NCBI RefSeq assembly: GCF_002736205.1
Contig: NZ_CP024091.1
Coordinates: 2,415,555 to 2,479,554, forward strand
DNA from: Pedobacter ginsengisoli
GTDB lineage: Bacteria > Bacteroidota > Bacteroidia > Sphingobacteriales > Sphingobacteriaceae
Length of the DNA: 64,000 nucleotides
Direction of reading: 5' to 3'
Of this stretch, positions 36,460 to 45,093 are shown piece by piece. The translations under genes and the position numbers were made by a program. Each line of letters starts with the position of its first letter. Position 1 is the stretch's first letter. Below the pieces are notes generated by a model, which ran no database searches, was not told where the DNA came from, and saw only the letters and a list, made by a program, of their open reading frames with translations.

Positions 36460-37022
36460 TTAATTCTTTCTAAAACAGCCGTATTATTTTCAGTATTTAC
36501 ACCTTTTAGTTCCACATATTTAACATTAGGCAACCAAAAAGAACCACCTTCAATTCTCACAAAAATCCTGTCAAGCTGAATCTTTTTATTGTTAACCGTT
36601 ACATAAACATGGAACTTCTTGTCCTGCTCAGACCTAAGCAAATACATTGGCAGTTTTTTATGCGAAACAAACCTAAGTTCATAATGATCTTTGCCTATCT
36701 CTTTAGACACAATTCCATAAGCAAATTTCCTTTGAATATAATTTAAGTCTTTTTTCTCCCCATCATCGCCATAGCGGATCCAGTATATAAGAATAGGCTC
36801 CTTTCTATCCACTTCCCCATTCTTATCTGCGTTTAATTCGCAAATAATCGTGTTAGTATTCGGATCTCTCTGCAGATAAAAAAGCTGATTGGAAATTCCT
36901 TTTGGAATTGGAAATTTTAAAGGTGAAGGATCACTTTTATCACCAGTTTGCGCTACTACTGTTGCAGTTAACAAACTAAAGAGTAACAGTATATTGAGGG
37001 TTAATAATTTAGCACTTTTCAT
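36453..37022 (-). CDS. Secreted DUF4833-like protein
   Basis: From ATG at 37022 the protein has 189 residues and a signal peptide (MKSAKLLTLN... TVVAQ); the frame is open 21 codons upstream but the signal fits only the internal start. The mature part has LFYLQRDPNTNTIICELN, ILIYWIRYGDDGEKKDLN and QRKFAYGI, which I associate with DUF4833, a Bacteroidota family without known function. It is convergent with the phosphoesterase. Confidence 0.65.
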   Translation of the reverse strand: MKSAKLLTLNILLLFSLLTATVVAQTGDKSDPSPLKFPIPKGISNQLFYLQRDPNTNTIICELNADKNGEVDRKEPILIYWIRYGDDGEKKDLNYIQRKFAYGIVSKEIGKDHYELRFVSHKKLPMYLLRSEQDKKFHVYVTVNNKKIQLDRIFVRIEGGSFWLPNVKYVELKGVNTENNTAVLERIKV

Positions 37023-37130
37023 AGGTAAAATATTAGGGCTCAAAGATAAACAGAGAATTTTAAACTCTTGAGATTCAATTGTCAAATTGCCGACATTATC
37101 TCTATCTAGATTCTTTTCTAAAAATTAAAA

Positions 37131-37149
37131 TTGCGAATACAATCGCAAA
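37131..37149. promoter_or_regulatory. Distal operator copy upstream of the AAA_14 ATPase gene
   Basis: TTGCGAATACAATCGCAAA, an inverted repeat (TTGCGA, 6-nt spacer, TCGCAA). An identical 19-bp copy lies 32 bp downstream at 37163-37181. This copy ends 8 bp before the -7 box at 37158. Confidence 0.75.
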
Positions 37150-37157
37150 ATTTATAT

Positions 37158-37165
37158 TATATTTG
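37158..37165 (+). promoter_or_regulatory. -7 promoter box of the AAA_14 ATPase gene
   Basis: TATATTTG, an exact TAnnTTTG match. Its last three bases are the first bases of the proximal operator, so a protein on the operator would block the promoter. Confidence 0.6.
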
Positions 37166-37181
37166 CGAATACAATCGCAAA
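37163..37181. promoter_or_regulatory. Proximal operator copy upstream of the AAA_14 ATPase gene
   Basis: Second exact copy of TTGCGAATACAATCGCAAA, ending 4 bp before the start codon at 37186. With the copy at 37131 it brackets the -7 box; the same arrangement exists at the Fic gene with a different operator sequence. Confidence 0.75.
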
Positions 37182-37185
37182 TATA

Positions 37186-38310
37186 ATGATTTTAAGAGCA
37201 ATAACAGCATCAATCAAACATCGCTTAAGTGATGAAAAGGCCATCATATTACTTGGTCCCCGCCAGGTAGGTAAGAGTACTTTATTGCAGCAACTATCTT
37301 CTGATTTTAAATCGGATGTATTGTGGTGGAATGGCGATGATGCAGATATTCGTACATTATTAGCTAATCCGACATCGAGTATCTTGAGATCTTTAATTGG
37401 AAAAGCAAAGACACTGGTTATTGATGAAGCTCAGCGAATAGAAAACATTGGCCTCTGTATAAAACTAATTATTGATCAAATTAAAGAGGTAAAAGTAATT
37501 GCTACCGGTTCTTCTGCATTTGAGCTTGCAAATAGCATTAATGAGCCTTTAACCGGTCGTAAATGGGAATACAATTTATATCCATTTTCTTTCTCTGAAA
37601 TGGTTAACGATCATGGTCTTCTTGAAGAAAAACGCTTACTAAACCATAGACTAATCTATGGATATTATCCAGAAATTGTTAACAATCCAGGGGAAGAGGA
37701 ATTGCGCTTAAAACAACTCTCAAGCAGCTACCTTTATAAAGACATTCTTACATGGGAAAGAATCCAAAAGCCTGATAAAATGGAAAAACTAGTGCAGGCA
37801 CTTGCTTTTCAGATTGGTAGCGAAGTTTCCTATAATGAATTAGGCCAAATAGTAGGGTTGGATAACCAAACTACAGAAAAATACATAGACCTTTTAGAGA
37901 AATCTTTTATTGTATTTAGACTAAGCTCATTAAGTCGTAATTTGCGCAATGAACTAAAGAAGAGCCGTAAATTTTATTTTTATGACAATGGCCTTAGAAA
38001 TGCTGTCATTAATCAATTTAGCCCCGCTCTATTACGTCAGGATATAGGTGCTCTTTGGGAAAACTTCATAGTTAGTGAACGTGTTAAGCTTCTTGCTTAC
38101 GAGCAAATTAGTTACAATCAGTACTTTTGGCGCACACACGCACAACAAGAAATCGATTACATCGAGGAGCGCAATGGTTTAATGAAAGCTTATGAAATAA
38201 AGTGGAATGTAAAAACTAAAAATAAATTCCCTAAAACATTCTTAGACGCTTATAAGGATACAGAAACTAAAATAATTACTCCAGAGAATATCCACGAGTT
38301 TTTGTTATAA
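37186..38310 (+). CDS. AAA_14/DUF4143 ATP-binding protein
   Basis: A 374-residue ATPase of the widespread bacterial and archaeal AAA_14 plus DUF4143 family, whose cellular role is not settled. Walker A GPRQVGKST (24-32), Walker B TLVIDEAQR (76-84), sensor ATGSSAFEL (about 106-114). A winged-helix-like segment (about 205-250, SEVSYNELGQIVGLDNQTTEKYI) precedes the DUF4143 nuclease-like fold (about 255-374: FYFYDNGLRNA, WENFIVSE, QQEIDYIEE ... AYEIKWN). The two identical operator copies just upstream suggest self-repression through the winged helix. Not in an operon. Confidence 0.88.
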   Translation: MILRAITASIKHRLSDEKAIILLGPRQVGKSTLLQQLSSDFKSDVLWWNGDDADIRTLLANPTSSILRSLIGKAKTLVIDEAQRIENIGLCIKLIIDQIKEVKVIATGSSAFELANSINEPLTGRKWEYNLYPFSFSEMVNDHGLLEEKRLLNHRLIYGYYPEIVNNPGEEELRLKQLSSSYLYKDILTWERIQKPDKMEKLVQALAFQIGSEVSYNELGQIVGLDNQTTEKYIDLLEKSFIVFRLSSLSRNLRNELKKSRKFYFYDNGLRNAVINQFSPALLRQDIGALWENFIVSERVKLLAYEQISYNQYFWRTHAQQEIDYIEERNGLMKAYEIKWNVKTKNKFPKTFLDAYKDTETKIITPENIHEFLL

Positions 38311-38332
38311 GTTCAACCACTCAGTATCAGCC

Positions 38333-38389
38333 ATAGCATAATTCTAAAGCAGAACTGGTATATTGCAACCATTATGGGTTACGCAAAAG
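38333..38389 (+). repeat. 57-bp near-identical repeat, copy 1
   Basis: 52 of 57 positions match 39068-39124. The copy includes the start codon context and first five codons (MGYAK) of the gene at 39109, but here the frame departs after Lys and stops after a few codons. It appears to be a relic of a duplicated gene start or promoter. Confidence 0.8.
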
Positions 38390-38429
38390 TTCCCTTTTAC
38401 CATAAAAATGTGTTTCTTTAACTTTATTG

Positions 38430-39071
38430 ATGCACGCAATGAATCTCAGATCCCTATTATTCGTAGTCCTTCTATGCTCAACTTGTTTTGTAACATTCGC
38501 ACAAAAAGAAGATAAACCAAATGCGCTACAATTATTTCTTCAGGCAAATGCCGATAGCACAATTATTTTTCAGCAATCATCGAATTGGTTTCCACAGTCA
38601 CCCTATTATATTTTAAGTAAAAAAGCGGACACCATAACAGCATATACATATAAAGCCTTACCCAAATTGGATAAGAGAATTAAACTTCCACGTTCTATAG
38701 GGTTAAAAATTCGGCACAGGAATTCTGTCATGGTAAATTTAGTGCCAATTGACGTAAATATGTATTTCCAACCTATTTATTTTAGTCCTAAAAAACTGCT
38801 TAATCTTTGGAAAAACATTGGCAAAGACCCCCCCTGGCAATTAGCCGACGATTCTGCTGATGGTCATGCATGTATTGATAGTCAAGGCAACAGAACCGGA
38901 AATTATATTTATGATGGAGGAGGAATTAATTTGTATCTGATTACAAAAAACGAGATAAAAAAACTGGACTATTATGCTCCTCAGTTTTTTGAAAAGGTTT
39001 GTCCGGGTAGAAAAGGGCGAATCTCAATCTTAAAAATCGAACATCTGTTTGATAAACATTTTGACCTATAG
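38430..39071 (+). CDS. Secreted protein of unknown function
   Basis: From ATG at 38430 (or 38439, MNLRSLLFVV) the protein has about 213 residues with a signal peptide ending VTFAQ. The mature part is not recognised: SSNWFPQSPYYILSKK, a Pro/Leu-rich basic middle, a short PPWQLADDSADGHACIDSQG stretch and two Cys. It lies between the two copies of the 57-bp repeat, as if inserted between or duplicated with them. Confidence 0.6.
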   Translation: MHAMNLRSLLFVVLLCSTCFVTFAQKEDKPNALQLFLQANADSTIIFQQSSNWFPQSPYYILSKKADTITAYTYKALPKLDKRIKLPRSIGLKIRHRNSVMVNLVPIDVNMYFQPIYFSPKKLLNLWKNIGKDPPWQLADDSADGHACIDSQGNRTGNYIYDGGGINLYLITKNEIKKLDYYAPQFFEKVCPGRKGRISILKIEHLFDKHFDL

Positions 39072-39124
39072 CATAGTTCCGAACCAGAACTGGTATATTG
39101 CAGCCATTATGGGTTACGCAAAAG
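39068..39124 (+). repeat. 57-bp near-identical repeat, copy 2
   Basis: Matches 38333-38389 with five mismatches. It overlaps the last bases of the gene at 38430-39071 and runs through the start and first codons of the gene at 39109-39432. Confidence 0.8.
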
Positions 39125-39432
39125 AAAGAAGTAAGCTTGAAAAGCTATCAACAAAAATAGTTGGCATAAACATTTATGACCAAAAGAATTTAGCTATTTT
39201 AATTGATATTTATGAGCAATACTCGCACACTGTAAGGATTCTAAAAAACAAAGAACCAGAAACATTTGCCGATCTATACAACAACGAATTGCAGGAAGTA
39301 AAAACTGGAAAAAGATCCCTTAAAGAGAGTGAATCCGAAGAAACACGCCAAACTAATTTCTTAGCATTCAAAGAATCAATCCAAATTGCTTTAGAGAAGA
39401 CCATCAAAGCTACCTTAGCATCATTAAAGTAA
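39109..39432 (+). CDS. Small cytoplasmic helical protein of unknown function
   Basis: From ATG at 39109 the protein has 107 residues, rich in Lys and Glu, without signal or membrane segment, and predicted mostly helical (KERSKLEKLSTKIVG, EQYSHTVRILKNKEPETFADLYNNEL, FKESIQIALEKTIKATLASLK). The frame is open 20 codons upstream, but that stretch is the duplicated 57-bp segment. No family recognised. Confidence 0.5.
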   Translation: MGYAKERSKLEKLSTKIVGINIYDQKNLAILIDIYEQYSHTVRILKNKEPETFADLYNNELQEVKTGKRSLKESESEETRQTNFLAFKESIQIALEKTIKATLASLK

Positions 39433-40131
39433 GAACTAGCAATAATTGTTCACAAGATTAGTGTTTCTACATGTGAGGACCAGACCTTATTAGCTTATAG
39501 TTCATACCTGAGCTTATGCTATCCAAAGCAACAATTTTAAAATTAGAAAAATAGCTTCAACTAACGAATATTTAGGAGTTATTGAGGTGGTTTAAAATCT
39601 TAACTAACCTTCTCTGTTTTAGGCAGAGAAGATTAATGCAAATTGCTGCAAAAAACAATAAATCCTGTCCAATAAACTAAACAACCTGTTATAGATATTA
39701 ACTTTCGATTAAGAAAAAGTTATCGCTTGATTGTAACCCGAAAATTGTTGTAAAGTTCACTGTTTGCATTGATTCGCAGATTTAGATTTTTGAACGAAAA
39801 TTCCCTCCCCCTAGTATTGTTTAGGAAGAAAATTGATTAACAGAATATGCTGGCAGAAACTATTTTGTTTAAGGCATAGTATTGAACAAAATGAACAAAA
39901 TCAATAAAGATTTCAAACAAACTGAAATACAATAATTTAAAAGTAAAAACTCCATAAAGTCTTTAATTTCAATCAGTCATTTAGCGATCATGTCTTTCGT
40001 TAAACTGAACATAATGAACAAAAATCATTGAAAGAACAGTAATAAGTTTGCTATACTATACATGCAGATAATTTTTTGTCCTAAAAATTATTCACAGATA
40101 GTATAGGTTAAACTGATTTACCGCTCATACC
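39433..40131. other. Gene-free 700-bp stretch
   Basis: No credible reading frame on either strand. It contains a small hairpin (39609-39631, 8-bp stem, no T-tract) and AT-rich sequence with short related stretches such as GAACAAAATGAACAAAAT and GAACATAATGAACAAAAAT. The only plausible element is a promoter near the right end (40047-40076). Confidence 0.6.
40047..40076 (+). promoter_or_regulatory. Candidate promoter of the Ig-like surface protein operon
   Basis: TTTG (40047-40050) is followed after 18 bp by TAATTTTT (40069-40076), one base short of the TAnnTTTG -7 consensus; the spacing is close to the usual 19-21. It would start a transcript about 50 nt before the TTG start at 40132. Confidence 0.4.
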
Positions 40132-42252
40132 TTGAAGATCTGTCGCTCATATATTCCACTTTTAACACTACTGGTTACAGTGATGTTAATGGTTTTTGGA
40201 AGTAATGTGAAGGGGCAATGTTTTGGATACGAAAGGAAATATGCAAACAGCGAGAATAATAGCAATGTAACAGGCACTTTTCTAGGCTTAGGAGACAATA
40301 ATGATGTAACTAATCCTTCATTTGCTGTTGGAAATAATCTTAATGATTTTAGTACTATAGCAATTCCTTCTTTAGGAATTACTCGTTACCAAAAACTTTC
40401 ATTTGGTCAAACTTTCACAAATTCAGAAGCTATACATGTAAAATTAGCAAGTAGTGTAAGCTTAAGTTTATTAGCTGTAACGGTTGAAATTCAAGCATAT
40501 AATGGAGCATCTCCAAGCGGAACAAAGGTTACCTTATCATCTGGAGCACTTCTAAATCTTTTATCAGGATCAAATATAGCCGATATAGTAATTCCTGACC
40601 CTGGTGCGACATATGACGCAGTACAAGTTACAATTATTGGAGCATTACTATCATCTGGTTCTATGAATATTTATGCTGCCTACGTTAATAAGCCCCAAAC
40701 TGCCGGCATCAATTGTAACACTATTGAAGATTTAATAACAGGTACGACTAGTGGAGTACTAGGTGCGTTAAACGGTGTAATAACGCCAAACAACGCAATT
40801 GATGGCGATTTAACTAGTTACGCCGAAATTCGACAAAATGTTGGAGTTGCTGGCTATGTACATTTAACAACCTTATTCTCCTCGCCTTCTGTCCCAGGAG
40901 ATTCAATAAGTGTATTATTAAGTGTTCCAGGTGTTCCACTCCTGGATGCAAATGTCTTTTCAAAGCTCTCTGTTGTTGCATACAATGGGAATACAGCTGT
41001 AGCAACCATGCCAGCTAGCTCAAGCCTTTTAGGAATTCGTTTATTGGATGCAACAAACCATATTTATCAATTCACTTATGCAGTTAATTCTTCCTTTGAT
41101 AGAATTTCTGTTCAAGCGGGCGGTTTAGTCGGGGCCTTAACATCAGCTTATGTCTATGATATTAAAAGAATTGTTCCAAAACCATCTATATTAATTGATG
41201 GCATATCCATAACTTCCAAATCAATTTGTGTTGGTCAAAATACTACCTTATCTATCAATATTCCCCAATCCTGCACCGATTATAAATGGTATGATGCAAT
41301 TTCCGGGGGAAACCTATTATATACAGGTGGATCCTTTGTAAGGAATTCATTGCCACAAGGAACTTACACTTATTATGTCCAATCAGTCAGGCAAGGCTGT
41401 ACAACAACTAGTTCTGAAAGAATTCCAGTAACTATTACAGTTAATCCATTGCCTACGGTTGGAACTATTTTGGGAAATTCAAGTGTTTGCGTATCCCGAA
41501 CAACTTTACTTTCAAATTCAGCATCAGGTGGAATATGGACAAGCAGCGATATTACAAAAGCATCAGTAAATTCCAGTGGCTTTGTAACAGGAATTGCTAT
41601 AGGATCAGCAATCATAACATACACTGTTACAGACCCAATAACAGGGTGTACTAATTCAGATAGTAAAAACATAACTGTTAATGCATTACCAGATCCTGGA
41701 ATGATTAACGGAAATACGTCATTATGTGTGAATCAAACAATCACATTATCTAATTTAATAAGTGGTGGGACATGGGCAAGTAGTGACAATACTAAAGCCT
41801 CAATCAATTCAAGCGGTGTTGTGATGGGAATTGCCAAAGGTGAAACTACTATTACTTACACAGTAACAAATGCTGGATGTTCTTCAGCAGCTGTATTGGT
41901 AATAACCGTCAATCCATTACCAAACGCAACCATATCAGGAACGGCAACAGTTTGTCAGGGAACTGCAGCCCAAGCAATAACTTTTACAGGCTCAAATGGC
42001 ACCAGCCCATATACTTTCACCTATAATATTAACGGAGGAAATAGCAAAACTATTACTACTGCTATAGGGGACGATACAGTTTCAATTCCTATTTCAACTA
42101 TTTCTCAAGGAACATTTACATATAATCTTCTAAGCGTAATGGATGCAAGTTCAACGCAATGTAGCAATACCCAAACAGGAAGTGCAACTGTTACCATTCT
42201 CGAAAGACCACCGACACCACATTTAAATTTCACAACAAATTCTCAATATTAA
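40132..42252 (+). CDS. Secreted Ig-like/Big_2 repeat surface protein
   Basis: A 706-residue exported protein. The start is a TTG at 40132: no ATG precedes the basic n-region, and the later ATGs lie inside the signal peptide (MKICRSYIPL... VKGQC). The first 350 residues resemble a repeated adhesin beta-domain; then come an Ig-like domain with Cys (SICVGQNTTLSI), two Big_2-type repeats (SGGIWTSSDITKASVNSSG and SGGTWASSDNTKASINSSG) and a SprB-like repeat. It ends ILERPPTPHLNFTTNSQY without a T9SS sorting domain. First of four genes with a CHU_C protein and PorP/SprF. Confidence 0.75.
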   Translation: MKICRSYIPLLTLLVTVMLMVFGSNVKGQCFGYERKYANSENNSNVTGTFLGLGDNNDVTNPSFAVGNNLNDFSTIAIPSLGITRYQKLSFGQTFTNSEAIHVKLASSVSLSLLAVTVEIQAYNGASPSGTKVTLSSGALLNLLSGSNIADIVIPDPGATYDAVQVTIIGALLSSGSMNIYAAYVNKPQTAGINCNTIEDLITGTTSGVLGALNGVITPNNAIDGDLTSYAEIRQNVGVAGYVHLTTLFSSPSVPGDSISVLLSVPGVPLLDANVFSKLSVVAYNGNTAVATMPASSSLLGIRLLDATNHIYQFTYAVNSSFDRISVQAGGLVGALTSAYVYDIKRIVPKPSILIDGISITSKSICVGQNTTLSINIPQSCTDYKWYDAISGGNLLYTGGSFVRNSLPQGTYTYYVQSVRQGCTTTSSERIPVTITVNPLPTVGTILGNSSVCVSRTTLLSNSASGGIWTSSDITKASVNSSGFVTGIAIGSAIITYTVTDPITGCTNSDSKNITVNALPDPGMINGNTSLCVNQTITLSNLISGGTWASSDNTKASINSSGVVMGIAKGETTITYTVTNAGCSSAAVLVITVNPLPNATISGTATVCQGTAAQAITFTGSNGTSPYTFTYNINGGNSKTITTAIGDDTVSIPISTISQGTFTYNLLSVMDASSTQCSNTQTGSATVTILERPPTPHLNFTTNSQY

Positions 42253-42264
42253 TTTTAAAAAAAC

Positions 42265-42963
42265 ATGAAAAGAATCATTACAAAACTTGCAATAGCTACC
42301 ATAGTGGTACTATTCGGCAATTCATTTAAATCAGTTGGCCAAGTAACATTAGCCACTACAGATGTCCAAATAGTTTGCGAGGGTGCTCCTCTAACTTTAG
42401 GCTCACCAGGAAGCTCAAATCAATGGATTGTTAAATATGATGCTACATCCGCTACCCCCTCTTCTCCTACTACATTAACGATAGATCCCGCGACTAATCA
42501 GATAGCCGCTGCTGATGTAAAAACGGGTTACTACCTAATCACTAATAAGAGTACTGCTGCAGGAGCTTGTGAATCTGATATTCAAACTATCGCAGTTTAT
42601 GTATTACCTACATTAGTTCCTACATTCACTTCAGCGGATTACTGTACAGAAAATGCAGCTTCAACAATTTTTACAGCCTCCGTGACACCTGCTGCACCTA
42701 CAGGTTCAACACTTGTATATCAATGGTATACTGTTTCAGGAACAACTGAGACAATAATAAGTGGGGCAACAAGTGCAACATTTAATCCAACTATTTTAAA
42801 TACTGGAACTACAAGCATAACTGCAACATACAGATTAAAGACTGCTTATGAGATCAACAGCTTGAAATATTGTCCTCAAAGCATAGAGCATACTGTAAAT
42901 GTTCTACCAAGACCAACCACACCAACAATTACTGTAGGTAATGTGGGACAGGCCAACTTTTAA
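42265..42963 (+). CDS. Secreted Ig-like protein
   Basis: A 232-residue exported protein (signal peptide MKRIITKLAI... SVGQ) with two Ig-like domains bearing single Cys pairs (IVCEGAPLTLG, GACESD; DYCTENAAS, KYCPQS) and a YQWYTVSGTTE strand. It ends VLPRPTTPTITVGNVGQANF, closely matching the tail of the protein before it. Both tails look like the first strand of a further Ig domain, cut before its Cys. It starts 12 bp after the upstream stop. Role inferred as surface adhesion or assembly. Confidence 0.65.
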   Translation: MKRIITKLAIATIVVLFGNSFKSVGQVTLATTDVQIVCEGAPLTLGSPGSSNQWIVKYDATSATPSSPTTLTIDPATNQIAAADVKTGYYLITNKSTAAGACESDIQTIAVYVLPTLVPTFTSADYCTENAASTIFTASVTPAAPTGSTLVYQWYTVSGTTETIISGATSATFNPTILNTGTTSITATYRLKTAYEINSLKYCPQSIEHTVNVLPRPTTPTITVGNVGQANF

Positions 42964-43001
42964 TTGATTTAAAGTTAAAGGTTATTTAAATAATCTATTT
43001 C

Positions 43002-43949
43002 ATGTTTAACAGAAAAATAAGTTTTGTGTCAAGTATGCTGTTGCTTAGTGCAACGGCATCCTTTGCGCAATCTTCTGGTTCGCAAACGGTGAATCTTCCT
43101 CAGGGGGCTTCTTTAAAGTTGCGGGCAAATTCTTTTAATGCATCAACCTATCAATGGCTCAAAGACAATCAAATTATAAGTGGTGCCATTGGTCAGGAAT
43201 TTACGGTATTTGTGGCTGGCACTTACACTGTAATATCATATAACACCGAAGGTTGTGCTTCTGATATTTCAGAAGCAGTTATTGTAGTTGGAGGCGGCCC
43301 TCCTATTATTCTAAGCGCCGACATGATGGTTACCAAAACATCAGAAAACAGGGCTTTATCCCTTAACGACTCATTCGATTATACTATTCAAGTAAAAAAT
43401 AATGGAGCAGATAAGGCAACCAACATTAAGGTTACTGATGAATTACCGCCAGAGGTTGAATATCAAGAACTAACTCCTAGTGCCGGCAGCAATGCAAGAT
43501 ATCGCTTTGCAGACAGAACTGTTTTATGGGAAATAGACAAGCTTGAAAATGGTGAATCTGCCGATTTAAGGATAAAGACCAAGGCACTTAAGGCTGGTGT
43601 TATTTACAATACAGCAAAAGTTTCGGCTGATCAGAAAGATCCAAATCTTGCCAACAATGTATCAACAGCCAGCACTTCGGTAGCTGGTATTATTATCCCA
43701 AATGTGTTTACCCCTAATGGAGACAACAAAAACGAAACATTCGAAATACCTGGCGTACAATCATTTGAGAATGAAATCACTATCCTGAACAGATGGGGAG
43801 GAACTGTATACTTCAAAAAAGGCTATAACAATGAATGGACCGGCCGAGGGCTTAATGAAGGCACTTACTTCTATGTATTAAGGCTAAAAATTGGCAGTAA
43901 ATGGGAAATCTATAAAGGCTATATCACTTTATTAAGGGGCAAACAATGA
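43002..43949 (+). CDS. Secreted protein with DUF11 and gliding-motility C-terminal (T9SS type B) domain
   Basis: A 315-residue exported protein (signal [10 protein letters not shown]... ASFAQ). Order: Ig-like domain (about 25-100, [13 protein letters not shown]), a DUF11 domain (about 108-225, [23 protein letters not shown]) and a CHU_C-type C-terminal domain (about 232-315: [42 protein letters not shown]). The last is the type B T9SS sorting domain. Its stop overlaps the start of the PorP/SprF gene as ATGA, so the pair is a cargo-and-anchor unit. Confidence 0.88.
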   Translation: MFNRKISFVSSMLLLSATASFAQSSGSQTVNLPQGASLKLRANSFNASTYQWLKDNQIISGAIGQEFTVFVAGTYTVISYNTEGCASDISEAVIVVGGGPPIILSADMMVTKTSENRALSLNDSFDYTIQVKNNGADKATNIKVTDELPPEVEYQELTPSAGSNARYRFADRTVLWEIDKLENGESADLRIKTKALKAGVIYNTAKVSADQKDPNLANNVSTASTSVAGIIIPNVFTPNGDNKNETFEIPGVQSFENEITILNRWGGTVYFKKGYNNEWTGRGLNEGTYFYVLRLKIGSKWEIYKGYITLLRGKQ

Positions 43950-44935
43950 TGAAAAGAATCATACTTTTATTTCTGGCATCTATTGGAATTGTATGTAGCT
44001 CAAGTGCACAGCAAGACAGCCAATTTACGCAGTACATTTTCAATACTATTCACATTAATCCTGCATATACAGGCTACAAAAAAGAAGTTTACGTGCAAGC
44101 TTTTTACCGCGCACAATGGGTAGGCGTAAGAGGAGCTCCTACAACGGTTTCGGTAGCTGTAGATGGCACAATTGACGATGGAAATGTTGGTCTCGGATTT
44201 ATTGCCTCAAATGATAAGATCGGGGCTCAAAAGAACCTTTCTGCTTACGCCAACTATGCTTATAAAATCCAACTGGGATATGATGAAAATTCAAAACTTT
44301 CTTTTGGTTTGGCCGCAGGTGTTATGCAACTGGGTCTTGATGGAGATAAATTAACAAGCATAGATCCCGATGATGAGGTGATCCCTACCGGAATGCAAAC
44401 AAGGTTTTTCCCTGATGCCAGGGCTGGTATTTACTACTCAAATGAAAAATATTTTGCAGGGCTTTCTGCAAGTAATCTTATTGCAAGCTGGGCGGCAAAA
44501 AATTATAGCAACAATCTGCTTGTTCCGGTTCCGCAACCGCACATATTTTTAACTGCAGGAGTTTTAATTCCCATTACTTATGGATGGGCTTTAAAACCTG
44601 TTATGCTATTAAAAGATGATATAAAAGGGCCAACATCTCTTGATGTAAATGCCTTCCTCCTGCTTAACGAAAAGGTATGGATAGGCGGTTTTTACAGAAC
44701 TACAGTTCCCTTATACAACAAAAAGTACCTGCAAAAAGACCTTACTAAAAAGAATGCACTGGGTATGATGTTCGAGCTTTTTGCTACAGACAACCTTAGG
44801 ATAGGCTATTCATACGATTATTCCTTAAACAAATTACAGTACTACAATTACGGAAGCCATGAGTTTTCTGTGGGTATTTATTTAGGCCGAAAAGATATGA
44901 GAAAAATCAGATCATCCAGGTGTTACGATTTCTAA
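43946..44935 (+). CDS. PorP/SprF family outer-membrane protein of the type IX secretion system
   Basis: A 329-residue outer-membrane barrel (signal [10 protein letters not shown]... SSSAQ). PorP/SprF features: [21 protein letters not shown] at the start, [16 protein letters not shown], a repeated beta-strand pattern and a C-terminal [12 protein letters not shown]. SprF-type proteins help attach or export type B T9SS cargo, and each usually lies beside its cargo gene, as here. Translationally coupled to the CHU_C gene. Confidence 0.93.
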   Translation: MMKRIILLFLASIGIVCSSSAQQDSQFTQYIFNTIHINPAYTGYKKEVYVQAFYRAQWVGVRGAPTTVSVAVDGTIDDGNVGLGFIASNDKIGAQKNLSAYANYAYKIQLGYDENSKLSFGLAAGVMQLGLDGDKLTSIDPDDEVIPTGMQTRFFPDARAGIYYSNEKYFAGLSASNLIASWAAKNYSNNLLVPVPQPHIFLTAGVLIPITYGWALKPVMLLKDDIKGPTSLDVNAFLLLNEKVWIGGFYRTTVPLYNKKYLQKDLTKKNALGMMFELFATDNLRIGYSYDYSLNKLQYYNYGSHEFSVGIYLGRKDMRKIRSSRCYDF

Positions 44936-44958
44936 CCGTATGCTTCAGGCATGGTTTT
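44936..44958 (+). terminator. Weak terminator-like hairpin after PorP/SprF
   Basis: CCGTATGC and GCATGG can form an imperfect stem with a small loop, followed by TTTT. It begins directly after the PorP/SprF stop codon. Its last bases overlap the TTTTGTCCGTTT motif. Confidence 0.3.
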
Positions 44959-44966
44959 GTCCGTTT
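44955..44966 (+). promoter_or_regulatory. TTTTGTCCGTTT motif, copy A
   Basis: An exact 12-mer repeated at 46923-46934, on the other side of the LytS/LytTR gene pair. The half-site TCCGTTTGG fits the general LytTR recognition pattern [TA][AC][CA]GTTN[AG][TG]. Located 127 bp before the sensor kinase start; an ACCGT lies 25 bp upstream, as at copy B (26 bp). Confidence 0.4.
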
Positions 44967-45079
44967 GGGCACTAAACATCTTTAATTCAAGCTTTCTACT
45001 ATCCATTTTTGTGGAAACTCAATTCTATGAGAACCTGAGGTCCTTTTTGATAAAATAAAAGTTCTTCGACAATCATGAA

Positions 45080-45087
45080 TATATTTG
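45080..45087 (+). promoter_or_regulatory. -7 box abutting the sensor kinase start codon
   Basis: TATATTTG, an exact -7 consensus match, only 6 bp before the ATG at 45094. If functional, the transcript would have almost no leader. Confidence 0.4.
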
Positions 45088-45093
45088 CACAAA

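Noticed and set aside
37186..38310. Mobile element or phage remnant around the AAA_14 gene
   Set aside because: No transposase, integrase, target duplication or terminal repeat; the nearby repeats fit operators better.
39609..39631. 8-bp hairpin CTTCTCTG/CAGAGAAG in the 700-bp gap
   Set aside because: No T-tract and no gene ending nearby; could be chance.
40132..42252. Frameshift or missing 3' end in the first Ig-like protein because it ends abruptly
   Set aside because: The next gene starts 12 bp later with its own signal peptide and ends with the same kind of tail, so the ending seems genuine.
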